64,000 nucleotides of DNA, taken from Agroathelia rolfsii. Lineage: Eukaryota > Basidiomycota > Agaricomycetes > Amylocorticiales > Amylocorticiaceae. Location: contig JABRWF010000006.1 in assembly GCA_018343915.1 (NCBI GenBank), positions 1,922,001 to 1,986,000 of the forward strand, in the 5' to 3' direction. Shown here piece by piece: positions 11,285 to 21,515 of the stretch (position 1 is its first letter; every line of letters begins with the position of its first letter). The notes beneath the pieces are model-generated. The model saw only the letters and a list, made by a program, of their open reading frames with translations, ran no database searches and was not told where the DNA came from. Both the position numbers and the translations under genes were made by a program.

Positions 11285-12084
11285 ATGGGCGGTGCATCTT
11301 CCAAAACGGCTCGAAGGTTGCCTAAAGAACCCTCTTGGCCAGGTGCTAGACAACCCTCTGCACCATCAGCAACACCTCCCACCAGCAGGTCACCCCCGTC
11401 GTCGTCTCGTCGCCCTGAGGCTCCAACCGGACCCAATACTGCTGCGCACGCAAGCGAAACTAAAACCGCAGGTGAGCTCTGAAGTAAGGTTATGTGCTGG
11501 CGTACATTACTATGTATATGTATTGACTTGCTTGAGCTGCCTAGAGATTGAACGTGATGCGCGTGATCCACACTTCCTAGCAAACCTGTCTCGTCTGGGG
11601 CCTGTCAAAGTCGACCATCATATGCAGACGCATGCCACCCGATCTGTACTTCTTCCTTAATTCGGTCCCATTAAGGAGCTATCCGTTACTTACGTTCTAA
11701 CTATCTTAATTGCAGATGAACAATGCACAGCAACTTTATAAAGCCCGTGTGCAGTCCGAAGAACAGGCCGCGTCTACTGAAACGATACGGAATCGTGTTT
11801 CAGCCTCAGTCCTCACCGCCTTGCTACAGGAGCGCAAGAAGGCCACGTCGTCGGCGCAGCTCAAAGCCATCGCCGACAAGTTCAACGTGGACCTGGAGCA
11901 GGTGCAACGCTTGCGATTTGTCAACACGCTCACCGTTGCTGACGGTTCAACCAAAAAAACGGTAGACAAAGATGGGGTTGAGCATGTTACTTATAAGGTA
12001 AGTATATGGGGTATCAATGTTTTATCTCCCTTCATATTTATCAATTTCTTATAGGCAGTTTGGATCGATGCACCTGTATCATAA
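11285..12084 (+). CDS. Small predicted N-myristoylated fungal protein of unknown function
   Basis: Four exons, 11285-11471, 11545-11645, 11716-11997 and 12055-12084, total exactly 600 nt and give a 199-residue protein. The start MGGASSK fits the N-myristoylation pattern (Gly2, Ser6, Lys7), so membrane attachment is likely. Residues 8-60 are Pro/Ser/Thr-rich and probably disordered. A conserved-looking core follows (IERDARDPHFLANLSRLGPV), then a helical stretch (AQQLYKARVQSEEQA) and a helix-turn-helix-like segment (LKAIADKFNVDLEQVQRLRF) before the end AVWIDAPVS. The layout (MG..SK, disordered, D-x-DP-x-F-x-x-L-x-x-x-G) recalls uncharacterised small proteins common in fungi, but this is memory, not a search. 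All splice sites are GT...AG and frame-preserving. It is divergent to the Fmp25-like gene. Confidence 0.82.
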
Positions 12085-13109
12085 TGGAAGAATGCCTTGT
12101 TTTGTGTTGTATTACCCTAGGCTTTCGATTAATGCCGCTTGCAAATCACATATCAATTACTTCAAAGCTTAGAGCTTAGCTTTGGCTTCTCCCTGAATTA
12201 CAAGCGCGAAACCACAATTCACAGCACCAACAATCACAATATTGAGATCTTCCATTCCAACTTGCCTCCTGGCGTCTCTTCTAATATATTCTGACGTGGT
12301 CTTGCTAGTTACTCCCCAGAACAATTACAACTATACTCTCCCATGCGATGATCGCGGTCCCGACCACTTTCGCGATACATTCCCATTCCAGATCTCCTTA
12401 AGTGAAAGAGACAGAAATATATATAGCACACTAAGTAGGAGACGAGACCCTCATAAAATCGTTCACGACCGAATAAATAACAGACAGTCCCATCTGTCAC
12501 AGTCATTTTCGACGAACGTTATCAAATGACTGTTATTGTTAGTAGACAGCATGGTAATGCGCCAAGAAATCTCCTTCCACAAGCTGTATTCTCTTTCCTC
12601 ATCCGAAATGCCCAGAGTGTCAACAAGCTGGATTACATGTTGACACGGGTAAGATGCGAATATCATCGGTTTCTTCGCATGATTATACTGGTAAAATAGA
12701 ATACATAGGAGTCAGTCAACGTCGATTATTACAACTGTACAGCTTTATCATAACAACCTTCATTTTTTGCTTGCTTGGCATTATCAATCGCTTAATTCGC
12801 AGTCATTCGCATGCACATGCCGTGAGCATCTGCCGCCATATGCTGAATGTAGTTGCTGCGTAGCAACAACCACCAATCGATCTGGAGGGGCACGGACCCG
12901 ACGAACTCCCTCGGACTCGAGGTCTGAGTTGATTACTACCTCCGGTCGTCTCTATATCTATCTCCATGCATGTTATACAGATGGTAATGGAATCACGATC
13001 ATCATTCCACATTTCGAGAAAGTACCTTAGAACAATTGAATGACGCAAATCACTAACATATCAATCCGAGTCCTTAGGTGCTCTGCCTGGATAGGCCGAA
13101 AAAAGAAGT

Positions 13110-13123
13110 CTGAGGAGCCTCAG
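13110..13123. repeat. Perfect short palindrome CTGAGG-AG-CCTCAG
   Basis: Six-base arms flank a two-base centre; an overlapping alternative stem GAGGAG...CTCCTC is also possible. A degenerate relative (GAGGAGCCGAAGCCTC) lies about 130 bases downstream near 13242. It may be chance. Confidence 0.4.
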
Positions 13124-13976
13124 TCTCCTCTTTTACACGTAAAAATGGATTGCTAACTTTTGAATTAATAAGTTTGAGTGCGTGCATAGCATAGGACCAG
13201 AGTAAAATAATAATAATAATAAGTCCAGAAGTTAGGGGTGTGAGGAGCCGAAGCCTCTGAAGATTTATTCAATTATGCGGTTTCAACTGTATAGCGATGA
13301 GCCCGTATCAATCTAAGCAGCCGTGTACGCTAGAAGTTAAGAAAGGTCCTATCTGGAGATGAGGGATGATTGTATTTACGGTCATTTTCTAATGAAGACG
13401 TAACTCCAGAAGAAGTCATACATACCACATTGTTTTACGTATGTAATATTAATGGTATCACTTTAGCAAATGAACTCAGCTGTTGTGCTCGGCTCTAAGG
13501 ACATTAAAAGTTCATCGAGTTTAGGGGTAGTTATATACCACATCCTACAACCAGAGCAGGTCGACATTATACCAAACATCGACGAAAATGTCATTCAACA
13601 TCCATTCTTGTTCCAACCCGGCTAAGAGGAGATACTAGACTGAACGTAGATAAAGATCCGATAAAAAGAATATATCCGTTTATTGGTCCTGTTTCGGTTG
13701 GGTCGGATGGGGTGAGGGGGTATACGAAGCGAAAGGCGGTAAGATAATCTGCTGCTACAAGAACGTAAAAAAAGAAGATTCCACAGAATGAAAAAACCGC
13801 AGCGACCTCGATGTAGGTTTATAAACAAAGGACAAAAGCCGAGATAGTGAATAGATGATAATAAAATCGACGACTTCTTTTAATGGCCCATCGATATGGC
13901 CAGGGAGACAAGTAAAGGACAGGGACTTAGAGAGGATGATGGCTATGTGATCAATCCATATGCACACGAGAGATTA

Positions 13977-14023
13977 ACAGAGGGAGGAGAGGGAGGAGAG
14001 ATAGGAGGAAAGGGGGGGAGGAC
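13977..14023 (+). repeat. Purine-only G-cluster tract
   Basis: A run made almost only of A and G with repeated GGGAGGAGA units and ending in seven G. It lies downstream of the first DPBB gene. It could form a G-quadruplex-like or triplex structure; this is inference from composition. Confidence 0.4.
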
Positions 14024-14164
14024 AAGATATGATAAAATATCGTAGATGGAGCTAAAGAAAGAACGTCCTATGCGTAGTAATTGTCCGATCAGCAATCATT
14101 ATGAACCATAAACAAAAGAGTTGGTGGTTTGGTTTATATGGACAGCTTCACGGCAGCAGGAAAT

Positions 14165-15411
14165 CTAGTACCCGAATGCCTGAGCAACAAGGCCAGCAAT
14201 GTTGAGCAGAGCGGTGTTCTGATCGTTGAGCCCAGAGTCACCGTCGATGGTACCGGTGGGGACGGCAATAGGGGCGCTGCTATACTCCACAGACGAGCTC
14301 GATGCGGAAGCGCTGGACGAGGCCGCAGCAGAGGAGGAAGAGGAGCTCCAGGAGGCAGAAGAAGAAGCAGAAGAAGAAGACGAGGCAGCCTTACTGCTCT
14401 CGCTACTGCTAGAGCTACTACTCCAGCTGCTGGAAGAGCTGCTCTTAGTAGAGCTCGTCGTCGGGGTCCAAGTCGTCGTAGGAGTCGAGCTCGTGGTAGG
14501 TGTCCAGGTGCTCGACGTTGTGGTAGGTGCAACCCAAGTGCTGGAAGTTGTGGGTGGCGTCCAAGTCGTCGTGGGCGTCGTCGACGTTGTCTGCGGGGTC
14601 CAGGTCGTCGTAGGGGTGTAGCTCGTCGTAGTGGGGGCGACATAGGTGGAGGTCGAGGAAGTGGTCGCGCCACCGCCGGAACCGGAGCCATCGTTGAACC
14701 ACCAAGAACCGGTGATGACACCCTCACCGAGATCAGTGAAGTGCTGGAAGAGACCCTCAGAGAAGTCGAGACCACCGTAAGGGCAACCCATACACTACAA
14801 TCATCATGTTATTGACATCTTTCCGGACAAGACACAAAGGTAGACTAACCTCGTCCGTGATCTGAGCTGTGGCGGTGGTGCTACCAACCTGGATGGTGAT
14901 TTCCTTGAAGCAATAGGGGCCGGGATAACCACTGCCGTATTGCTTTTGAAACATATGCATTAGCTTTTGAACGCTTTCATAGCATTTGGAAACTGTTCAA
15001 GTACCTCCACGTTCAGAGCAACAATCTAACAAAAGGAGCAAAAGGAATATCAGTAAATGATTGCCTCCTGTTGATCATCAAATAAGAATGTACTTACATA
15101 GTCACTGGCAACATTGGTGATACCACACGCACCACTAAATTATCAAAAGAAGATGTACGAGTTAAACATATGTCTCCTTCGTAACCACAGACAAAGCAAA
15201 ATGAAGGAAAATCAACTCACAGTCCAACATCATAGAAAGTGAACCTGGCATTGGTGAACGTATCCCGCTTTTCAAACTCGGTCACATCGGAGCGACCGCG
15301 CTTGGCTAGCTGGTGGTGGCGACCATGACGGGCATAATGGTCCGCAGCATTAACCAGGAAGGGAGCTGCTGCTGCCACAAAGGAGAGACTGAACAGGGTC
15401 GAGGCACGCAT
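14165..15411 (-). CDS. Secreted double-psi beta-barrel (expansin/barwin-like) protein with Ser/Thr-rich tail, copy A
   Basis: The start at 15411 gives a signal peptide (MRASTLFSLSFVAAAAPFLV), a short propeptide ending in the Kex2-type site FEKR, then a RlpA-like DPBB domain. The upstream in-frame codon at 15432 is TTG and is rejected. Domain signatures are FTFYDVGLGACGITN (joined over the first intron), DYIVALNVE, QYGSGYPGPYCFKEITI and ITDECMGCPYGGLDFSEGLF; the G-A-C-G, Y-G-S-G and D-E-C-x-G-C elements match the family. From about residue 145 the chain is low complexity, with repeated TTTWTP units, Ser runs and a final VPTGTIDGDSGLNDQNTALL. It is probably an O-mannosylated extracellular or wall-bound protein; no enzyme activity is claimed. 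Introns fall between DYI, VE|QYG and DE|CMG, as in copy B. Confidence 0.87.
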
Positions 15412-16297
15412 GATGAACAAAAAGGGCGGCAAAATGATGATGTTGACGACCAGAGGTTAGAGACGTGGGCGCCAAGGGCACAATATGTACTGAAAAGAAA
15501 TGACAGTAGGGGTTGAGTGAGAGAGCGAAAGGTGGCAGGATATGCCGAGTGTTAAATTTCTCGTGTGAGGGAGCTTGGTAACAAGGAGGAGAGTCGTTGG
15601 TCGTTGCTTGAAAACGGAGGCGGCCAACGCTTACCGCTGCGCTTGTCCTTGGCAACGCAAACACGGCACAAATAAACCGCCACTGTGGCGAGTCTAGGCT
15701 ACCATCGTTCAACGGAATTTCAGCCGGTGGATTTCATTCTGCTTAGCGCTTAGTCGCAATTGCTAGCGTTGTTGATGGTGCGGACATGCATCCATTTTTT
15801 GGCCAAACCATTCTAAGATCAACTCTTGTTAGGATAAAGATCACGATCAGTCATGATTGACGCTCTAATTAACTTGACGCTCGAGGCAGAGACGTATTTC
15901 ATAACGGATAGATTTTAATTTTTTGAGTTATATAAAAAAGGATGGCTACAGGAAATGGCAACTACTGTCCATTGTGTTGGACGATTACATGAAACCAGAC
16001 CTACACATACCCACCAAAGAGCCCGATTACAACACGCACTCGTAATTGGACCTGGCAAGGGTATGAGACAATAACTGCCAAACCAGAGCCCATCGAGAAG
16101 AAAGTGAAAAACGGGACATTAAGTAACAGTTCAATTACCATAACACAGAAGAAAAACGTTGGCGAGAAATAGTGAATGTCATTAAATATGGCCTTCCACG
16201 AGCAGAAAAACAGAACAAGTTCCAACGATAGTGGAGGGTAAACGTGAATAAAAAACCAAAACACTTATCCGAGCGCACCATATTATTTACTGGGTAT
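15412..16297. other. Intergenic stretch between the DPBB genes, about 0.9 kb
   Basis: This holds the promoter of copy A and the 3' flank of copy B. Open frames here are short and domain-free. Nothing else was seen. Confidence 0.45.
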
Positions 16298-17408
16298 TTA
16301 TTTACTGAAGGCCTTGCCAATAAGGAAAGCCATCTGCAGCAGAGAAGTGTTGAGTGCCTCTAGAGTCTCAGGATCTGAGGCAGAGGCTGACACCGCGGGT
16401 CCGATAGCGATGGCCGTGCCAGACAAGGAAACAGTGGCCGACGATGATACCGCTGACTCAAGTTTGCTCTGAGTCGTAGTCGGGGTGACAGTAGAAGACG
16501 TGGTAGAAGAAGCAGAGGATGTGGAAGTCGACGTCGAAGTAGGTGTAGTCGAGGTATGAGTCGGAGTAGAGGTAGGGGTAGTGGACGTGGTGGGAGGCGT
16601 CCACGTCGACGTGGAAGATGTGGTCGGGGGAGTCCAAGTGCTAGTAGTTGTAGGGGTCCAAGTGGTAGTGGGAGTTGGTGTGGGAGTAGTAGACGTCGTG
16701 GTCGGCGTCCAGGTTGACGAAGAAGAGGTGGTAGCAGCAGCACCAGATCCGAACTCCCAGGTGCCGTAGATTTCACCGACGGATGTGTCTGCAAAGTGCT
16801 GGAACAGACCTTGAGAGAAATCAAGATCACCGTAACCACAGCCAGGACACTATAAGGTATATTTCAGCGAACACTTGTCTTTATTGGGATGGTAACCGAA
16901 ACACACCTCGTCGACAATTTGAGCCTGAGCCGATTTCCCGTTGTATGTGATGGTAATCGTTTGGAAACAATTTTGACCACTTCCGTATTGCTAACCAAAT
17001 AGATGAGATAATTATTGTAAGCCGAATTGAGATATGCGAATACATACAGCAGAGTTGAGGGCAACAATCTGAAATGTCGGATGTCAGTCTGTCAGGTCCA
17101 TGGAAACCCATAAATATGAAACTTACGAAATCACCGGGTGTGTTAGTTGAGCCACAGGCGCCCTGCCCATCAGCATAATAGGTGAATCGTCCACTGAAGC
17201 CACGCTTTTCCTGCAGAGTTGGGGGTAATGCGATCAGCCACAGGCTCTAGTGTTCACCAGGGCCGTTGCAAAAGAAACATACAAGCGATTGCTCGTCAGC
17301 ATGTCTGTTCAAATGACGATTCCGGATACGAAGGCCATGAGGCTCAGAGGCCGCTGAGGCTAAGGAAACTAGAGCAAGTACAGGTGCAAAGGAGAGGCTG
17401 AAACGCAT
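16298..17408 (-). CDS. Secreted double-psi beta-barrel (expansin/barwin-like) protein with Ser/Thr-rich tail, copy B
   Basis: This is a paralogue of the neighbouring copy A. The start at 17408 gives the signal peptide MRFSLSFAPVLALVSLASAA, then a propeptide rich in His and Arg. An intron (donor GTATGT, acceptor CTGCAG) leads to the Kex2-type EKR and the DPBB domain: GRFTYYADGQGACGSTN, FIVALNSA, QYGSGQNCFQTITI and AQIVDECPGCGYGDLDFSQGLF. The tail from about residue 165 is made of repeats of TTTWTPTTTS and TPTTTSTWTPP types, ending AFLIGKAFSK with stop TAA at 16298. Intron positions VAL..A|QYG and DE|CPG match copy A. It diverges from Cdc27 over an 808-base region. The secretion and fold call is strong; the role at the cell wall is inferred. 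Confidence 0.87.
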
Positions 17409-18216
17409 TGCTATTCGTAGATGGAAAGAGAGCTGGTTCTACGAGGGCGTATGGGTTGTTCTTGGCGTGAGATAAAGCGAGCGTGAATGAGCGATAGCCC
17501 GAACTTGTCGTTTGACTCTGTTTTTGAAAGGACAGACAGAAAAAGAGCGGCGAGAGAACAAGAACGTGGGGAACAGCAGCAACTCGTCGAGGGCTGGAGA
17601 GCAACAGCCGCTGTTTCTTTTTAGTTAGTCCAAAGTCAGCCGCACAGCTTATGTAATCGTACATAACAATATTCAATGGTTTATTTATTCATTATCGCAT
17701 CTCCATCAGACTGTCTTGGCAAGACCAGACAAGGAGCCTGGACAATCAAGCTGCCAGTAAAATATCAAGCGTGTGTTCATCACAAAACAAGGCAACTAAT
17801 TTTTTGGAACAACATGCCAGTGACTAGACGATACATAGTCTATTAGCCTGCTTGAATGGCAGCCATAGTGAAACTTGCATTTCTTTAGAATGAGCATTAC
17901 TAACGCCATTAGCTACGACCCTTTGGCGATGTCTTTTTTTTTTTCGGATTTTGTGTGCTTTGCAGCCCGAGAGAAGTGTGTCGGTGGCCATTCTTGACTG
18001 CGCCTCTGAGTCGAAATGAGAGACGCGTCAGAGCACGTGAGGGCGAGTTGTCTGCAATTGCATTGTATTCTCCGAGTCGCCCACTGGCATCATCCGCCTC
18101 TCTAGACCTGCGATCCTCTTTTTTCTCATCCCTCGCTCAAGCGAAGGCGGCCTGATCATATCTGAAGCTGTAGCAATCTCCAAAGTCCCATCAGCACCAG
18201 CGTTCCTTCTACTGGC
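17409..18216. promoter_or_regulatory. Divergent promoter region of DPBB copy B and Cdc27
   Basis: The 808 bases between the two start codons serve both genes. A CACGTGA box is at 18034-18040, about 178 bases before the Cdc27 ATG, and a pyrimidine tract (about ten T) is at 17935-17944. The sequence is C/T-rich toward the Cdc27 start, as is common in basidiomycete leaders. No gene was seen inside. Confidence 0.45.
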
Positions 18217-21200
18217 ATGCACCCGTCACATGTAGCCCAGTTCTATCCCCAACTATCCCAACGATTCAAAAGTATCATATCATCTTCCCTCGACTCAGAT
18301 CTCATCAAGACCGCCGTCTTCTATGCCGAGAAATATTATACCGTCAACCAGACAGACCATGAGGCCAGGCATCTTTACGCCACCGTCTTACTCCGCGCAA
18401 ATCAACCATTTTCTGCCCTGCATCTCGTCAACTTGCCTAAAGACGGTCGCTGTCGTGCATGCTATGAAATTGAGGCGAGGTGTTGTGCCGTGCTAGGGAG
18501 ACACAGAAGAGCCAAAGAGGCTCTTGAAGAGAGCATGAAAGAACAGGCTGTCCCCTTCTCTCGTGCGTGCATGGCATTTCATCTTCTAGCACGCCATCAT
18601 CTCATTGGCGAGCGGGCACTACTCAAGCTTCGGCTCCTAGATCGTCCGCAGCCTTTCCCGACAAGGCCGCACTGTATTGTCGCTCGGGACACGCCGCCGT
18701 GAAGGGAAATCAGCATGACGAGGCCGCCAAACGCTTTCGTGAAGCCCTAGGGCTGAATAATTTGCTCTGGGAAGCATTTGATGGATTGTGCTACCTAGGT
18801 ATAATAACTTTGAACCCTACTTTACTGTTTTTCGTCTTGATGTTTTCTTTCCTTCTCGACTCAAGGCGTGACCCCATCGATCGATGATGTTTTCCCACCC
18901 AAACCACTCCCTCGTAAACGAGGACCAGGTGATGAAGACGATTTCAAATCTAGAGCTCCTTCAATAGCATCGTCTAACAACTCGGGCTTCTTCACGCCTA
19001 CACAAGGCAATGGCAGCAATCCATTCCAGAATGGATGGCGGGCAGAGAATGAGCCACCTCCCAAGCTTGGGCGGATGTTCCCGCCACTACGAGATTCAAT
19101 GTATGTACCCTTGTCTTTACTATGTTCTCTCGATGGCTTAGCTTAAATTAACCCCCATCATGACTGCACAGAGCGGTAAATGACTCGTTTTACAATCTAG
19201 ACCATTCTTTCCTTCAAACTTCCCGACCATCCAGCAATCCCACGGCATTACCCGCATCACTCGTCACACCTGTCCCTGCCGCTCCAGGCGCTGGCACCTC
19301 ACGCCCGCTCTCTTCCGCAGATGAGGCCGGCCCCGCTCCCAAAAAGCCGCGTTCAAATGCTCGCGGTGCAATGTCCCAAGCAATGGAAGCACTGACGAGT
19401 AAAACAGGTACCCACAAACAGGCACCCCTGGCCCCGCCGCCTCCGCCGTCGAGGGCAGCAGGTGAGGACCACAAAAAGCCACGCACGCGCACGGGCGGAT
19501 TGAACTTTCCGAGCCTCTTTTCGGGCAAGGCGCCTCTGGCGACAAAGTCTGGTATTGCGAAGCCAGAGCAGCCTGCGTTGGGGACGAGACGGAGTACACG
19601 GTTGTTGACGGGGCACGGGAATAAACCGAGCAAGGTATGCGTGTTCATCTCATACGCGACGGTATTAAACAAAATTGTTTCCTATCAGCAACCACTAGGG
19701 AATAACAGGCGGCGGCCAAACACTCAGGCGCTAACAGAATCAGAACCAGATGATGATGATAACATGGCAGTTGGTGGTGGCATTATAGAAGGAGTTCTGG
19801 CAGTCACTATTCCATCCCGCTCCGAGTCGCCCCAGCCGCCTGGATGGACAGCAGCGCAGGAGGAGGCAGCGCAGGAAGAATATCTACTTGCGCTTGCAGA
19901 TCAGTATATCTACGATCTCGTACGCCAATGTGCTGCTGCTGTCAAGGCCTTGTCGACATACGACGCCAACGGGTGTTTGACCGAGCTGGAAAAGCTGCCA
20001 TACATACACCAACAGTCTGCCTGGGCCGTGTCTCTGGTAGCTCGATCCCACATGCACAGTGCCCAATATGAACTGGTAAGCTCTGTTTTACTGTATGTCG
20101 ATATCCCAAACAATTTTTTCCCTAACACGCAAGAATACAGTCCGAGCGTGCATTCAATTCCTTGCGCTTGATCCAGCCTTACCGCCTTCAAGACATGGAT
20201 GCATTCTCTTCCGTACTTTGGCAACTCCAACGCGATGTCCCGCTCTCGTTCCTTGCACAGGAGCTCATCGACATCGATTCGCGTGCGCCCGAGGCGTGGA
20301 TCGCAATCGGCAACCTGTTCTCACTCCAACGCGATCGGCAGCAAGCTCTCACGTGCTTCCGCCACGCAACGGATATTGACCCCGCAAATGCATACGCCTG
20401 GACACTTGGCGGCCAGGAGACGCTCGAAGAGGATGCAATGCAGGCTGTGCCATTTTTCGAAAAGGCGCTCAGGGTGGATGCGAGGCACTATAATGCCTGG
20501 TGGGTCCCCATTTCTTCCATTTTTTCCCATCCCGTCTTTCTTTCTTTTCCCTTCATATGCCTTCCCGTTTCGTCATACTGGGTGCCTTGGAGTTGAGCTA
20601 GCAATTACACAGGTACGGACTCGGTACAAGTTATCTTCGGCAGGACCAAATGCGCTTGGCAGAGTACCACTATCGCCGGGCATGTGATATCCATCCTCAT
20701 AGCTCTGTCTTGAAAGGGTGTGTTGGTGTGGTAAGTATACCTTTAATCCTTATTCTTTCTTGAACCTTCCGTCTAAGCTCCATCACGGCACGGACCATGC
20801 CACCCCCCTCTAATTTAATATTTGTAATATTTGATTCTGACTTACACGATTGTTTCTCTTCTATTTTTCCAGGCGCTAGAACATAGAGGCGACTATCTGG
20901 AAGCGCTCGATGAATTTGATGAGGCTATCGCTCTCGATCCCAGTAACCTTCTCGCACGGTTCCGGCGCGGCAAGCTGTTCATCACGCTCAAACGATATCA
21001 GGTTAGTAAATGCTATACATGTACCGCCCCAGTCCCGTCCCGATTCCCGTCCTGGCTCGACTCACATCGCAATGATGATCACCACTAATTCTACTAATAA
21101 TGTGACATCTCTCGTGGTCATTATCATTATGATGATATTCTTATCACCACCCGCTTTTTAAAAAAAAATAACCACTCGTATCATTATCATATCTGCTCCA

Positions 21201-21515
21201 TGAAACTGACTGTATTTATTTCGCCAATAGGAGGCCATCATTGATCTTGAATTCCTCCACCGCACCTCGGCCGACGAACACAATGTCATCTTCCAGCTCG
21301 CACGTGTGTATCGTCTGGCAGGGCAGACGAACAAGGCGGCGCAGATGCTCGCCGTTGCGCGGGACGCGAACCCGACCAGCCTTGGTAAGCTGAGACGGAT
21401 CACGTCTACGATGCCTGATGATGGCGCAGAGGAAGACGAGGAAGGCGGTGATGAGGAAGACGGGGAGGAGGATGAGGATGAGGTGACGGTGGATCATTCT
21501 ATGGATCAGGAATGA
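18217..21515 (+). CDS. CDC27: Anaphase-promoting complex subunit 3 (Cdc27/Nuc2), TPR protein
   Basis: APC3 is the TPR subunit of the anaphase-promoting complex that binds the IR tail of co-activators. The start at 18217 gives MHPSHVAQFYPQLSQRF, and the N-terminal TPR block contains HEARHLYATVLLRANQPFSA and IEARCCAVLGRHRRAKEALE. A long disordered middle follows (PPKPLPRKRGPGDEDDF; LAPPPPPSRAAGEDHKKPRT). The C-terminal TPR superhelix is classic Cdc27: RLIQPYRLQDMDAFSSVLWQ, LAQELIDIDSRAPEAWIAIG, then RVDARHYNAWYGLG joined over an intron at about 20503-20612, LAEYHYRRACDIHPHSSVLK and FDEAIALDPSNLLARFRRGK. It ends with a very acidic tail (DDGAEEDEEGG...) and MDQE. At least eight introns were read by eye; one sits near 18643 and one near 18801. 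Length is about 830 residues, normal for the family. Confidence 0.9.

Larger units (their letters stand above)
12085..14164. other. Gene-poor stretch of about 2.1 kb
   Basis: No gene could be supported here. Open frames are short, overlap on both strands and lack domains. The stretch is AT-rich, with a short palindrome at 13110-13123 and a purine-rich G-cluster tract at about 13977-14023 close to the 3' end of the first DPBB gene. Confidence 0.5.

Noticed and set aside
12242..12529. 95-residue plus-strand frame with a hydrophobic start
   Set aside because: Its start codon is not supported, it has no domain, and the remainder looks like AT-rich noise.
14134..14775. 213-residue minus-strand Pro/Arg-rich frame
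   Set aside because: It is an out-of-frame reading of the same DPBB tail; the 14165 frame joins the DPBB domain through clean introns.
14129..14815. 228-residue plus-strand frame, Arg/Gly-rich
   Set aside because: It is the antisense of the Ser/Thr-rich tail of DPBB copy A; its composition is just the shadow of that repeat.
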